Below are positions 20,713-31,989 of a stretch of 64,000 nt of DNA, piece by piece; within the stretch, counting starts at the first letter, position 1, and the number at the start of each line of letters is the position of its first letter. A model generated the notes under the pieces. It was given only the letters and a program-made list of their open reading frames with translations, was not told where the DNA came from and did not search any database. Made by a program: the position numbers and the translations under genes. Source of the DNA: Kalmusia sp. IMI 367209 (lineage: Eukaryota > Ascomycota > Dothideomycetes > Pleosporales > Didymosphaeriaceae); the NCBI GenBank assembly GCA_027946365.1, contig JAPEUQ010000004.1, positions 1,178,001-1,242,000 of the forward strand. The letters are read 5' to 3'.

Positions 20713-23104
20713 ATGGTACGAAGAGCAAAAGAGGCAGGGGCGCTGGTGGAAGAGCACCCAGGCGGCGGACATATTTCGGTCACGGCGCAGCAATCGCGAT
20801 ATGCACTTGATGCTGTTGACACACCGGCATCAAAAGAGGTATATCAAAAATTACAATCCTTCACTTCTAGTTTGCTGACCAGACAAGATACTCGTCAAGG
20901 ACCTCTCAATCAGCGTGTCGAACCGCGAACTACTCAGCCATGTAACCCTCCACCTCGTCGAGGGCAGGCACTACGTCCTTGTTGGACGCAACGGGACAGG
21001 CAAGTCAACATTGCTGAAAGCCATCGGTGATGGCCTGATTCCGGGCATACCCTGGAGCACGAGGATCCTACTACTTGGCCAAACCCGTGAGGTAGATCTT
21101 GACGAACAGTTTGCTGAAACGAACATCGAGGAGGAGACGGTGTTACAACATATCGTGAGGAGTGACAGGCTAAGAGAGAGGCATGCCAGGGAAGCCAAGA
21201 TCTTGGGAGATGCAATTGAGCACTCTACCGACCCAATGGCGCCTGTTAAGGCTTTCAGAAAAGTATCGCATGATCGGTTGGCGCTGCAATTGAAAGAGGC
21301 ACATCGCATAGCTGAACGGAGGAGTGGTGCGCGAGGGAAGCTGGCGAGGAAGGAGCTTCTCAAGGTAGACTTGTGACCCTCGAATGCTTGCGACATACAC
21401 TGACCTCACACTTTCACACCCCACAGCTTGAGGAGCGCTTCGAAGAATCCAAGGCAAGACTCGCTCAAGGTGAAAACGATATTGATCCTGCGGATTTGAG
21501 CAAAGAGACGCATGCCGCGGCGGACATGCTTACAAGCGTGCAAGCAGCTTTGGAGATGATGGACGCGGCCCAGGCTGAGGCGAAAGCAAGGACAGTATTA
21601 CTAGGTCTGGGCTTCAAGGACGAAAAGATCGACAAGCCTGTTTCGGAGCTTTCAGGAGGTTGGAAAACACGCTGCGAGCTTGCTTGCGCATTATGCCAAT
21701 ACGCGGATGTGCTACTGCTCGATGAACCGACGAATTTCCTCGACCTTCCTTCGATAATTTGGTTGTCGGAGTATATCCGTGGCCTAAAAGAAACTACTGT
21801 TCTCATTACAACGCACGATCGGGATTTTGGGGATGCAGTGGCTGAAGAGCTCATTGTATTACGCCACCAAACGCTGGAGACCTTCCGTGGAAACCTGAGT
21901 CTGTACGAGCGAGAGCGCTACAAGAAAGCACGATATCTGACGAAGATGAAAGATGCGCAAGACAAGCAGAAGAAGCACATGGAGAAAACAGTTGCCAACA
22001 ACATAAAAGCGGCAAGGGACAAGGGAGACGATAAGAAATTGAAGCAAGCGGCGTCCCGCAAGAAGAAGCTTGATGAACGGATGGGTATCGAAGTCGGCCT
22101 GAAAGGAGGGCGATTCAAGCTCAATCGCGATTTGGCTGGTTACCATCTTTCCAATCGAGCTGAAATAGAGTTGCCAGACTTCGATCCACCGGTTAAGATG
22201 GCGTTTCCACGGCAGCCTCCAGAGCTTCGGTTTCCAGGATCGTTGGTTAGCTTGGAGAAAGTCAGTTTTGCCTATCCTAAGCGGGAAAAGGTTCCTGTTC
22301 TAAGCGATATCGACTTGACGATTCATCCAGGCCAAAGGGTAGGCCTGGCAGGTCTGAATGGTTCTGGTAAGACTACTCTGGTGTCGCTCATCGTTGGAAG
22401 CAGCGAAGATGCTGCGGGAGGTCTCGCACCAACCTCGGGCACTATAAATCGTCATTCTCGAGCGAAATTCGGTCGCTTTTCTCAACAGTCGGTGGAAGAA
22501 GTAACGGCTATTGCTAACACAAACCCACAACTCACAGCTCTATCACATTTGAGACAACACTGCGGTGAGGGTATGAACGAGAAGGACGCTAGACAGCTGC
22601 TGGGTAGTCTGGGTCTTCAAGGACAGCCAGCATCGGATGTGCCGCTCGCGTTGCTCTCCGGGGGGCCAAAGGTCAGAGTCGCGCTGGCAAAGTTGCTCTG
22701 GCCGCCACCACAGCTGCTCATACTTGACGAGGTCACCACACATTTGGACGCCGACACCATCCTTGGATTGGTCAATGCTCTGCAAGAGTACGACGGAGCT
22801 CTACTAGTCGTCACCCACGACCGGTTTTTCATGAGGTACGTCTCGAATGTCACTGGTAAGGGCTGCTCAAGACGCATACTGATGAGAGTGCAGAACGGTA
22901 GTGGAAGGCGAGAGCCCATACAAGCTAGCGCCAGGGGTGCGTGCAGAGGAGGAAGCGGAAGACGATTCCTCAGAGGAAGAGACAGGGGCACCTGCGGGAA
23001 CGGTCTATCGGCTCTTCAAGGGCCAGCTGAAGAAGCTGGAGGGCGGCATGGAGCGATACGAGGAGATTGCAGCTCGGGCGGCGGCGAAATTGGGAAAGAC
23101 GTAG
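20713..23104 (+). CDS. ABCF-type ATP-binding protein (ribosome-associated family)
   Basis: Four exons (20713-20838, 20888-21364, 21427-22835, 22894-23104) give 740 aa with all junctions in frame. It has two ABC domains and no membrane segments, the ABCF layout of Gcn20/New1/Arb1-like translation factors. Domain 1: Walker A GRNGTGKST, signature LSGGWKTR, Walker B LLLDEPTNFLD. A Lys-rich linker follows (KDAQDKQKKHMEKTVANNIK). Domain 2: Walker A GLNGSGKTT, signature LSGGPKVR and LLILDEVTTHLD. The second signature has Pro where LSGGQ has Gln, and DEVTTHLD replaces DEPTNHLD, but the catalytic Glu remains. The N-terminus, with an ISVTAQQSRY motif, resembles a mould-specific ABCF subgroup. The start is the first ATG in frame. 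The role is likely ribosome or translation control rather than transport (inference from family). Confidence 0.85.
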
Positions 23105-23484
23105 ACGGAGAGAGCATCTAGCACGGCGAAAGACGCTCGCGCTGTAGACAGAAGCGGTGTAACGAGGCTGCGACGTGTTTCTCGACTGCGTGACGCTTGG
23201 TCCAGGCGTGCGGGCGGAACAGGTCCCGCCCAGCTCGAGCCAGTACGCGTCCCTCGCACGCAAATCCTCGCCCTGAGCTCCGCGCTAGCTTGACAAAGTC
23301 AATATTGACGAGCGCGTCCTCCTTTTGCTGCCCAGATTAATCTTGTACACAATGCTTTCCAATTGCATGCACTTGATCATCGCCAAAATCATGCCTTAAC
23401 TGCCCGTCACCGTAATCTGTATTTCCTGCCGCAAAGCTGTTATTTGTTCATGCTGCGGCCCCTTCCCCTTTCCCCTGAGCTGCC
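23105..23484. other. Intergenic, promoter of the zinc-motif gene
   Basis: 380 bp. The pyrimidine-rich stretch just before the next ATG (CCCCTTCCCCTTTCCCC) is typical of a fungal core promoter. No gene is seen. Confidence 0.5.
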
Positions 23485-25470
23485 ATGACGACGGAAGCTA
23501 TTCAAGCCACCGGTACCCCTCCCGCCTCAGAGACCAAAGCCCCCAAAGACAAGAATTGCCCCTTCTGCCGCCAGGCTTTCACTTCGAGCAGCCTCGGCCG
23601 CCATCTCGATCTATATATCCGCGCGAAGAACCCGAAGCCGCCCGATGGAGTGCACATCGTTGAGGAGATCAAGAAACTTCGGGGAGGCATCACCCGCAGG
23701 CAGAAGGTCAAGAAGGAGCTGGACACACCCGCAAAGAAGCACTCGGTAGCCAGCAATGCCTCACCGACGGTTCAGAGCCCGAATGAGGACGATGGCTCGC
23801 CCGAGGTGAGCTCTGCGAAGCAGGGCCAGTTTCGGGATGTGAGCTGGGCCATGGGCGATGGCCACACACCGCGGGTGCTGGGCACGAAGACGCCGGAAGT
23901 GAGGAGAGATGTATCGCGGCAGATGCAGAAGGCAGACCTGGACCAGCGGCAAAAGTTGTCGGACGATGCAGACACGGCGAAGGCGACGGAGCTAGCTCTG
24001 CGCGAGCTGTTGCGGAGCGTCAAAGAAGCAAAGTACGCCAACACTGAATCCCCCTTCTCTTCGCCATGCTTGAGCTAAAATTGTATCAGTGCAAAAGCAA
24101 CGGGCCCTGCGCTCTTCGACTTTGACCCGTACGCGCTTACCTTCCCTTGTCTGTGCCTTCAGATCCTCCCGCCACCATCGACCCTTTTCTCACCGACGCC
24201 GTTTGCTACAAATGAATCTTGGTCAATAAGCCCTCCCGGCCAGAAGCAGCTTGAGGCACTTAATCGTCAGGTCGGTGAACGGCTCTTGGCCCATCAACGG
24301 CAGCGACAAATAAATCAGGCATATCCTTCCGGCTCGCACTCTACCCCGGCATCGGGCAGAAACTCACCCCTTCCTACACCCCCTCTTTTCGATCCTGACC
24401 CGCAGAAGCTCTTCTGTCACATCGCAGACGCATACAACCACTGGACCTGCCAGCCTGAGAAGGTGCGGCAGGAGTGTTGGCAGGTGGAGATACTACGGTC
24501 ATTTGCACGGTCCAATGATATGCGGCGGGATGCAGAGATGAACTTGGAGAATGCTCGGCGAGAGATCGAGTACTTGAAATCGAGCCGTTGGGCAACTGGG
24601 GGCTCGGAGCGATCTCCGATAACTTTCACGCTGGGTACAGATACCGTCAAAGAGCTGGGAAAGCATGGCATGGACTTGCGGAATTGGGACTACGATCGCT
24701 TGATCGAAAAGTGGAAGACAGTGGTGCGAGACAATAAGAATGTCTCAAACGGTATGGCGGCTCAGAAACCGTTGCCACATCCCTCAAGTACAAGAAGCTG
24801 CTCGATGGCTAGTATGCCAAATCAGCCGTTTACCTCGATAAACGTGGGTTCCAACGTAAAGGCTGAGCAAACACCCTACTCTGCACCCGCCACCATCATA
24901 GGAACGGACACAGGCAGCGATCAGGTCGACGCAGAAGGCGAGGATGATGATGCCGACGTTGATCTTGAAGTCGTGCCAGCCTCAAATAATGGTCCGCTCG
25001 CTCCACAGCACAGCGGCCTTGCACGCCTTCTTCCACTTCAACCAACACCTGTTCATCCAGTACAAATGCATGAACTCCAGTCACAAGTCCATGCTCAAGC
25101 TCAGGCCCAAGCACACGCCCAGGCTCAAGCTCAAGCGCAAGCTCAAGCGCAGGCACAAGCGCAAGCGCAAGCACAGCAAGCACATGCGCAGGCCCAAGCA
25201 CAGGCTCAAGCGTGGGCCGCTGCCAGGCAACACATGAACCAAAGCCGTAATCAAACGCACCACCCGCACCAGCAGCTATCTCCTCACCCAAGTCACATGG
25301 GCTCCGCGACAAACAGTCGAAGAGCATCTGCTGTCCTTATGGATGCCCACGCAATGAGTGCAGGCGGCATGCTCCCCATGGACGGTATCGAGAACCAACA
25401 GAACCAGTTTTTGAGGATGGATATGGGCCTCGCTACCGGCTTTGTTGGCTCCAGCGCCGATGGCGTATAA
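23485..25470 (+). CDS. Conserved fungal protein with N-terminal zinc motif and Gln-Ala tract
   Basis: Two exons (23485-24032 and 24090-25470; intron 57 bp) encode 642 aa. Near residues 24-48 the motif CPFCRQAFTSSSLGRHLD, followed by PDGVHIVEEIKKLRGGITRR, marks a conserved Pezizomycotina family with a C-x2-C...H zinc site. The region after the intron, ALFDFDPYALTF and ILPPPSTLFSPTPFATNESW, is also family-typical and supports the splice. A second ordered part (LFCHIADAYNHWTCQPEKVR, then a helix) follows. The C-terminus is low-complexity with a Gln-Ala/His-Ala repeat, then Gln/His/Pro-rich sequence. The function is not known to me; composition suggests a nuclear or transcription-linked protein. 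It is downstream of and co-directional with the ABCF gene. Confidence 0.8.
25079..25212 (+). repeat. Coding Gln-Ala dipeptide tandem repeat
   Basis: About 22 near-continuous CAR-GCN dicodons encode QAQAQA with occasional His for Gln and one QQ step. The dicodon repeat (CAAGCN/CAGGCN) is degenerate at third positions, so it is not a young perfect microsatellite. Length differences between strains are likely. Confidence 0.85.
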
Positions 25471-26491
25471 CCTCGTCGCAAATTTCACTGTTGGCTTCAC
25501 ACCATTTTCTCATATCCTGTCAATATTTTCGTTGTGTCTCCTTCGTTTTGTCTATTTTCATTGCATCTTTGGATACCCCATGCCAAATCGGCATCTTGCA
25601 TTGCTATTCCTTCGTTCTGCCCCTCATTTTAGCCATCTTTTGTATATTCACTGCCTCTATTAGCATCGTGTGGAGCGAAGCTGAATTTCTTTGATTTTTG
25701 CATTGCCGTTGATACCCCTTCTCGTTCTCAGGTTCAACTGAGCTTTTACAATAGAATTTGTCGCCTTCAGTGGCCTATTAGCGGCGCAGGAGTCGCGGTT
25801 TCTTATGTTCGGGTTTGGTGGAGGATAAGATTGTGTCTTTGTTCCCTCGTTGAGAGGTGAATACGTTATATACCATCACCGCTGTTGAGCCTTACTGAGA
25901 GCTCAAAGTTTGATACATACGATCAACATCATTATCGCTATACTCCTATCGTTCTCCTATCGAATTCTCCCATGAACAGGCCCCCAGAGCCTCGATACGT
26001 AATGGGCGTGCTGCTGTCCTTTGACACGCTGTGGCGGAAGTCGACGCTGTGAGGCTTGGCAATTCTCTTTCATGCCGCTTGCACGATAAAGGACCTTTCA
26101 CCAATAGCTTCCTCTAATTGCTGCTACAAACTATTCTCGGTTGGTCGCTTTGCGCTTTGTTCAGGTATAACTTTCAAGTCATTGTCCCTACTGATAACAT
26201 TGCCACTACAGACGATGAACGGACAATACCTTGCAGCATCTATTCTCAGTCGACAATTTCAACCTGCATTCTACTTGCACAAGAAGGAATTTGGAAGGTT
26301 TTCCGCGCATACAAAGTAAAGAAAGTTCTGCGCATTATAAATTGCCCTGGAGGGTTGCGAGGACATCATCATTCTCAACGTTAACCCCCAATAATACCTT
26401 CTTCCAAAGCACGGGAATTCAACAAGCAATATATCTCGAGAGAAACGCACCTCCGCAAAGCCTTGGACAAGAGCAAAAATACAACATAGCA
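25471..26491. other. Intergenic / 5' UTR region
   Basis: About 1 kb with long pyrimidine-rich stretches. The frame of the next gene is open back to 26231 but has no ATG before 26492, so this part is treated as leader. No gene is supported. Confidence 0.45.
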
Positions 26492-28618
26492 ATGTCTCGC
26501 CGTCCACGTTACGACGATATTAACGACAGTGTCCGCGGACGGGAAATTGACCTTCAAGTCGGAGGTCGCCCAACCCGTTCTGTTAGCAAACCACGCCGTG
26601 GTATGATCTCTCACCCTCCATCCTTCCAAGTTGCCGCCCTAGGTGAGGCTCTTCGTCCCTTTGCCCCATACACTCCTGACATAACCACCAACATAGCGAG
26701 TCAGCACGACCCCTTGCCATACCTGAGAGGATCTGACCATAGGGCTGAATCGTATGAATCCGAGGTTCCTAGAAGTATTTCTCAATCTCGTGAACGCCGT
26801 CCTAAGCTTAATGGGGGAGCCGGCTCCGTGCCTCGTGGACACAGCTCTGTACCAAGAAACCCACGAAAGCGCCACTATAGCTTTGCGGAAGAAGATGAAC
26901 GCGATTTTTTAGAGCCTCCGCGCAAGAGACATGAGTCCTATCGACCCCGAGAAGAACGTGCTGCACTCCCAACCTCAGGCATTTTTCGACGTATCGCAAA
27001 CGGTGTCACTAATAGCTTCGTGATGCACCCCTTCTATTATTTATGGAAAGCCCGTGAAGCGCCCCCTGAAGCTCGCCGGCCGCACTTGCAACAACAAGTG
27101 CGAGAGCAGGAGAGTAAGTTGGTGAAGAAATTCGATAAGAATGATGCAATACTAAAAGCTACTTCAGATGACATGCATGTTGACATGAACGTGTGGGAGA
27201 TCAAGGATCAGATCATTCGAGGGAGGAGAGTCAGGGCCACAGTCAAAGCCATGAAACGTGTGCCTCTGCATCGGCACCCTGCTCGTCCAACCCAAAGTGT
27301 TCGCCGTCAACGTGCTTCCAATGGCAGGCAATCTTCGGGTCCTCGGCACGTCAAGTTCACTCCTGATACAAAAGGACATCGGACTCCAGATGACCAGCCT
27401 GATACTGCCGATGTTGAGCGTCCTTCTTCTATAGAGATACCTTCATCGAGCAGGAGCCCTTCTCAGGATGAACCTCAGCCAACTCCTACTCCAGCTCCTA
27501 GGCGACCTACTTCTCCTTTGCCTGCAGCTGAATCGGGTGCTCCATCTATGCCTGCACCGCATCTGCCGGAGACTCCTCAAGTTCGACCGCCAACTCCTGC
27601 TGTGGGACTCCGCCCTGCCAGACTTCCGCTACCTCCTTCTCCTGACCCGTCTGCTCCTACTCCGACTGTGATGAAACCTATGGCATCGTCGCAGAAGAAG
27701 CCGGTCAATGCTCCAGCCAAGAACGGGTCAGACTCTCCGGCGAAAGGACTCGGTCCTGATAAGGACTCAGAAACGGTAAGGAGAGCTGTAGTGCGCCGAC
27801 CGGATCCAATTGTACCACCGCTTGCACCTGAATTATCAGCACCTCCGCCTCCAGTACGTCCAACCCGGCCTGCACCTCCAAATCCGCCAGCAGCCCCAGC
27901 TCCGCCTGCAGGTGAGCCCAGCCAGTCCCCATCAGCTCGACGTCTAGCTTCGGCCATAGACTTTGCCGGCTGGCGTCCTGTCCGGAGGCACGTGCCACAC
28001 AGCCTTGTATATCCAGAAGTGCCCGCATTACCTCTCAAAGAGCCACCACCTGGAAGCGAGGAGGGACCCTATCAATGCAATCGATGCCCTCAAGACTTTG
28101 AAACCTACTACACTTACGTCAGTCACTACCTCGACCATGAGAGCATGTGTGGTGGAGCAGGGCCTCCGGGCACCTTGGACCCAAACACGCGAGAGCCAAT
28201 TCGAATCAGTGATGAAGAGATGGAAGCTCTTCTTGCAGTTCGGCGCGACCGGGCAAAAGAACTCACGCGGCAGCGAAACGAGGCAATGATGGCGGCAATT
28301 GCGCTGACCGGCACTGGAGAGGAGTATGAGGCCCTGCGGAGGGGGATCGAAGAGTCTTTAAAGACTCATGAGCAGCCGGCTCAGGAGCAGCCGGCTTTAA
28401 CGGGGAATGTGACAGAGGAGGAGTTCATGGCCGAATTGCCAGAAAGTGACGTAGACTTGACCGGAGAGGATTTGGTCGCTGGTGATGATGAGGACCTTGT
28501 GCCAGGGGACTCCTCAGGGAATCCAATCACCATCGGAAGTGAGTTGAGTGAGACGGAATCTAGCGAAGAAGATGAAGATGTGGAGGTGAATGATGCGTCT
28601 CTCTCTGGGTTGGGGTAG
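26492..28618 (+). CDS. Proline-rich protein with single C2H2 zinc finger
   Basis: One exon, 708 aa, starting at the first ATG in frame. The N-terminal half is Arg-rich (MSRRPRYDDINDSVRGREID) and contains RGMISHPPSFQVAALGEALR. The middle is strongly Pro/Ala/Ser-rich (for example PPPVRPTRPAPPNPPAAPAP). Near residue 528 there is one perfect C2H2 finger, CNRCPQDFETYYTYVSHYLDH (C-x2-C-x12-H-x3-H). A helical region (MEALLAVRRDRAKELTRQRN) and a long acidic tail (ESDVDLTGEDLVAGDDEDLV) complete it. Zinc finger plus acidic tail suggest a nuclear protein, perhaps a regulator, but one finger does not prove DNA binding. No close family is recognised. Confidence 0.7.
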   Translation: MSRRPRYDDINDSVRGREIDLQVGGRPTRSVSKPRRGMISHPPSFQVAALGEALRPFAPYTPDITTNIASQHDPLPYLRGSDHRAESYESEVPRSISQSRERRPKLNGGAGSVPRGHSSVPRNPRKRHYSFAEEDERDFLEPPRKRHESYRPREERAALPTSGIFRRIANGVTNSFVMHPFYYLWKAREAPPEARRPHLQQQVREQESKLVKKFDKNDAILKATSDDMHVDMNVWEIKDQIIRGRRVRATVKAMKRVPLHRHPARPTQSVRRQRASNGRQSSGPRHVKFTPDTKGHRTPDDQPDTADVERPSSIEIPSSSRSPSQDEPQPTPTPAPRRPTSPLPAAESGAPSMPAPHLPETPQVRPPTPAVGLRPARLPLPPSPDPSAPTPTVMKPMASSQKKPVNAPAKNGSDSPAKGLGPDKDSETVRRAVVRRPDPIVPPLAPELSAPPPPVRPTRPAPPNPPAAPAPPAGEPSQSPSARRLASAIDFAGWRPVRRHVPHSLVYPEVPALPLKEPPPGSEEGPYQCNRCPQDFETYYTYVSHYLDHESMCGGAGPPGTLDPNTREPIRISDEEMEALLAVRRDRAKELTRQRNEAMMAAIALTGTGEEYEALRRGIEESLKTHEQPAQEQPALTGNVTEEEFMAELPESDVDLTGEDLVAGDDEDLVPGDSSGNPITIGSELSETESSEEDEDVEVNDASLSGLG

Positions 28619-28975
28619 TAGAATTAGAGCGGCTGTCTGTTTGTTCCGTGGTCCGTCTTTTTCCTAGGTTGTTTCTATTCCATAACGTTATTCTTGTGGT
28701 GTTGATAGCTTGCAAGTTCATATATGACATTTTCAATCGGGCCTATTCTTAGTTTATCGTACTTCGGCGATGTACCAATCCAATAGCTATTGGGAATGAC
28801 ATCAAAATATCGTAACATGTAAGCATATCTAGTATTATCCGCTGCCTTGCTGTCTCCCCAAGCCTCTCGATCTCAAGTTAGTTTTTGCGGAGTTGGGCGC
28901 TAGCAGGGATCTTCGACCCGCTCATTGGCTAATACGCAACCCACTAGATTGTCTTCGCCGCTGGAATATCATAGC

Positions 28976-28995
28976 ATCCGGATCCGGATCCGGAT
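28976..28995. promoter_or_regulatory. Palindromic CCGGAT triple repeat
   Basis: Three tandem CCGGAT units form a 20-bp perfect palindrome about 320 bp upstream of the SDR ATG. CCGGAT contains the CGG/CCG half-sites used by Zn2Cys6 factors, so a regulatory site is possible; it may also be only a small repeat. Confidence 0.4.
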
Positions 28996-29194
28996 AATGC
29001 CGTGTTACTCTTACGCATATATGAACGAGCCTTATACGAGTTTGGTTAGTAGGATAAGAGACCCTCTTCTACTGCTTCTGCCTGATAGGTGGTTACCTCG
29101 ATTACCAACGTACAGCTCGCTGTTACTAGCCTTCTCCCTGTGTGTTGAGAAACTATAGCTTAATAATTCAGCTCCTTTGACTGTTGGTAGAGAG

Positions 29195-29202
29195 TATATA
29201 AG
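29195..29202 (+). promoter_or_regulatory. TATA box of the SDR gene
   Basis: TATATAAG lies about 115 bp before the ATG at 29315, a usual fungal distance. Confidence 0.55.
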
Positions 29203-29314
29203 ATGACCCAATGGTGGTTGAACAGTTAGAAAGCAGCGACTGGCAGCTTTCACTGTTCCGCACAAACCACAAACCAGCAACTTATTTCCATCCAGGAACG
29301 AAAAGCCCTTCAGA

Positions 29315-30164
29315 ATGCCTTCCTACGTTATCGTCGGCGCCTCGCGTGGCATAGGCGTAAGCCTCCATTTCTATCCATCTCACTCTCTGTGCTAATAAAC
29401 CTAAGTATCAATTCCTCAAAACCCTCTCCAAACAAGACCCTTCCAACATTGTCATCGGTCTTGCCCGCTCCCCCGCCGATGTCGAAGCCAAAGTCGCAGC
29501 CGACAACCTCAAAAACGTGCACATCCTTCATGGCGACATGGACAGCGCCGCCTCGCTTAACGACGCCGCAAAGAAGTCAGCCGGGCTCACCGGCGGCGTA
29601 GTCGACTATCTCGTCGTCAACGGCGCTTACTTCGCTATGCCCACACTTCTCATGAGCGCCGATGAATACGTCGGAAAGGAAGACCTCTTCATAGAGGAGA
29701 TGAACAAGAGTATGCAAACAAACGTGGCTGGTACACTCTTCGCTTTCAACGCCTTCCTCCCGCTCGTCCTCAAGTCGTCCGTCAAGCGCGTTGCAGCCAT
29801 CACCTCCGCGGCTGCTGACAGGAATTACATCTTTGAAGGCGAAGACATCCGCAGCATCCATTACTCTATTTCCAAGGGCGCGCTCAATATCCTGGTGGCA
29901 AAGTTCGCGGCGAGGTACAAGAATGATGGCGTCGTGTTTGCGAGCATCAGCCCGGGCTTTGTGGCTACGCATGACGATGTGCCGAAGGAGTTTATGGACA
30001 AGGTTGCAGCACCACTTTTTCGGTTTGATAAAGCGCTGAAGGGGCCGTTGACTCCGGAACAGAGCGTAGAGGCGTGCTTGAAGGTGCTGGCGAACATATC
30101 GAAGGAACAGTCGGGGGATTTCCTGAGCCAGTGGGGAAACAAGGTATGGTTGACGGAGAAGTAA
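29315..30164 (+). CDS. Short-chain dehydrogenase/reductase (SDR)
   Basis: Two exons: 29315-29356 (14 codons) and 29406-30164, with a 49-bp intron GTAAGC...CCTAAG; 266 aa. The product opens with the nucleotide-binding glycine motif (IVGASRGIG), has the NNAG-like strand YLVVNGAY, a Ser in AAITSAAADRN and the catalytic Tyr/Lys pair YSISK. A Rossmann-fold NAD(P)H oxidoreductase acting on a carbonyl or alcohol substrate is clear; the substrate is not. There is no signal peptide, so it is cytosolic. The gene converges on a Zn2Cys6 regulator 74 bp away, so the two may work together, though convergent order alone does not prove this. Confidence 0.9.
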
Positions 30165-30238
30165 AGTGATAGTTCATTGTAAGGAAATCTATATACATTA
30201 ATGAAACAATACTTTGCTATACGACAAGCCGTTTGACT

Positions 30239-31989
30239 TCAGAGGAATGCAGGTAGTGAACTTTGCGCACTAACTGCAGCTGTCATCCGCTCTGCATGTC
30301 CGATGGAACAGTCGACATCTAGATCTGCCAGTGCCCAGAATCTTTGTATGTATTCCCGCATGCGCACCATCACCGAGCTAAGATATTCCTCTTCAGTCCG
30401 CCTCGAGATCTTCAGAATGAGCGCCCTTTTGATATCGTCCTCCGCCTCGCACCCTAGCACAAACAGCGGAAAAGTTCTCTCGCACGTCTTCATACGCTCC
30501 AATATCTCGAAAGCGGAGCTAACAAACTCTTGGAGCTTTGGGTGATTGGAAGGAAACCGTCTTCCGACGCGGTAAAGATAGATCAAGCCAGAAAGACGAT
30601 GTAGCTCCGCGGTGTCGGCGATGTGAGCAAGGTCTGCTGGCGTTTGATCATTACAGTACGGACCGTCAACTTCTTGATTCGCATATTTGAAGCGGCGTTC
30701 CAGCTTGTCTAATGCCTCGTTTTGAGGTTCACTACCTTCTTCGATATCCCAGCATGCATCGAGCGTGTAAGACAGAGCGCAGAAGACCTCCAGTGAACAT
30801 GCTAGCGTAGGTCGTACCTTACAGAGTTAGATGTTGAGGTCAGTGGTGATGGACAGTACTTACAAGTGTTTTGCGAGGCGAGTTCAACGCTACGACAGTC
30901 AGATGCCTAGATCGCACCTTCTCTACCATTATATCTGTTCGCCGGCTGTTATGGCGTGTACTAAGTTGCGTGAGGAAATCGTGGTATGTAGCCATCTCTA
31001 GTACCAGCGCCTCGTCGCCTTCGTACATGCGCTGTAGCGCAAAGGTTGCCATGCCCGTCATCCGTAAGCAGCATATGTCATGCTCCCACTCAATTTTAGG
31101 ATGAGTAGCGATCGTAGTCTTTTCATGCACTGTTAGCATCAATAATAATATCGGAATTACGTCATATCGTACCTCAAACATCGAAAGCAGAGTGAACGCA
31201 ATGAGTTGCTGAAGAGAGAGTGCTGCATGTGGAGGCTGTCTAGTTGAAGCTAAGATCGACGTTATAGCCTTCGACTTGAACGTCTGAGCGCTTAGACTAT
31301 CCGCGTAGTGCAAGCTAGCAAGCGCATAAATAGCGAAGAGTACCCCAGCGGAGCCAGGTTGTGTATCGGTGAAGGACATGCGAAAGATGAGGCTTTGCAC
31401 GGAAGCATTGTCGGCTGCCGTGAGGCGGGGGGCAACTTTGGTCTGATCTATTTCGATTAATGATAGGTTTCGAGGGAGATGTTCGTAGGTAATTACAGTA
31501 TGATAAGAGATCTATCTCTGTGGCATCGGATGGGAAAGTCGGCCAGCGTGGGTTACGGCGAATCGTGGGCTCTGCATGATTTTGAAGGAAAGCGGCAAGT
31601 GAAGCTAAAATTGTTATTTGCGGTATGAAACAGTAGAACATAGGAGCACGCGTACCTGCTTTCGATAGATTATTATACATCTCCACATCGAAGATCGAAA
31701 CGTTGATGAATTCCCTTTCTCGTGCACCGCGATTTTCGTACGTTTCAATATCAGCATTTGAGATGTTTACAAACTCTCCGAGTATGTTGGAATACAAAAG
31801 TTCAGCATCGCTCCGCAACACGATGGCTCGCTTCGTGTCTCCTTCTCGCGGCCAGGACAACTTCAGGCCGTACCCAAGACATTGACGGCCAGAGGTTGAG
31901 CACGACTCGCACCACGGACGTTTTCGATCACACGCGATCTTGCGCTGCTTGCAAGTCCAACATCCTCTGCCTTTTTTTGACTCGGACAT
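30239..31989 (-). CDS. Zn2Cys6 transcription factor
   Basis: Four exons: 31989-31656, 31604-31497, 31447-30864 and 30817-30239; the junctions are in frame and give 534 aa. A further 54-bp in-frame intron (about 31120-31173) is possible. The N-terminal binuclear cluster is complete (CWTCKQRKIACDRKRPWCES, then C six residues later), with C-x2-C-x6-C-x6-C-x2-C-x6-C spacing. The rest is a helical fungal regulatory domain with segments such as SAGVLFAIYALASLHYADS and ALSLQQLIAFTLLSMFE, as in the C-terminal domain of Arg81-type regulators. It likely binds CGG/CCG sites in the nucleus. A palindromic CGG-N11-CCG site stands about 90 bp upstream of its ATG, suggesting self-regulation. The partner SDR gene is convergent. 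Confidence 0.85.

Larger units (their letters stand above)
28619..29314. other. Intergenic region with promoter of the SDR gene
   Basis: About 700 bp between two co-directional genes. It contains a CCGGAT palindromic repeat and a TATA box (listed separately). Confidence 0.5.

Noticed and set aside
24896..25327. Minus-strand frame across the Gln-Ala tract
   Set aside because: It is the shadow of the repeat-coding strand (Leu/Ala repeats) within a supported gene.
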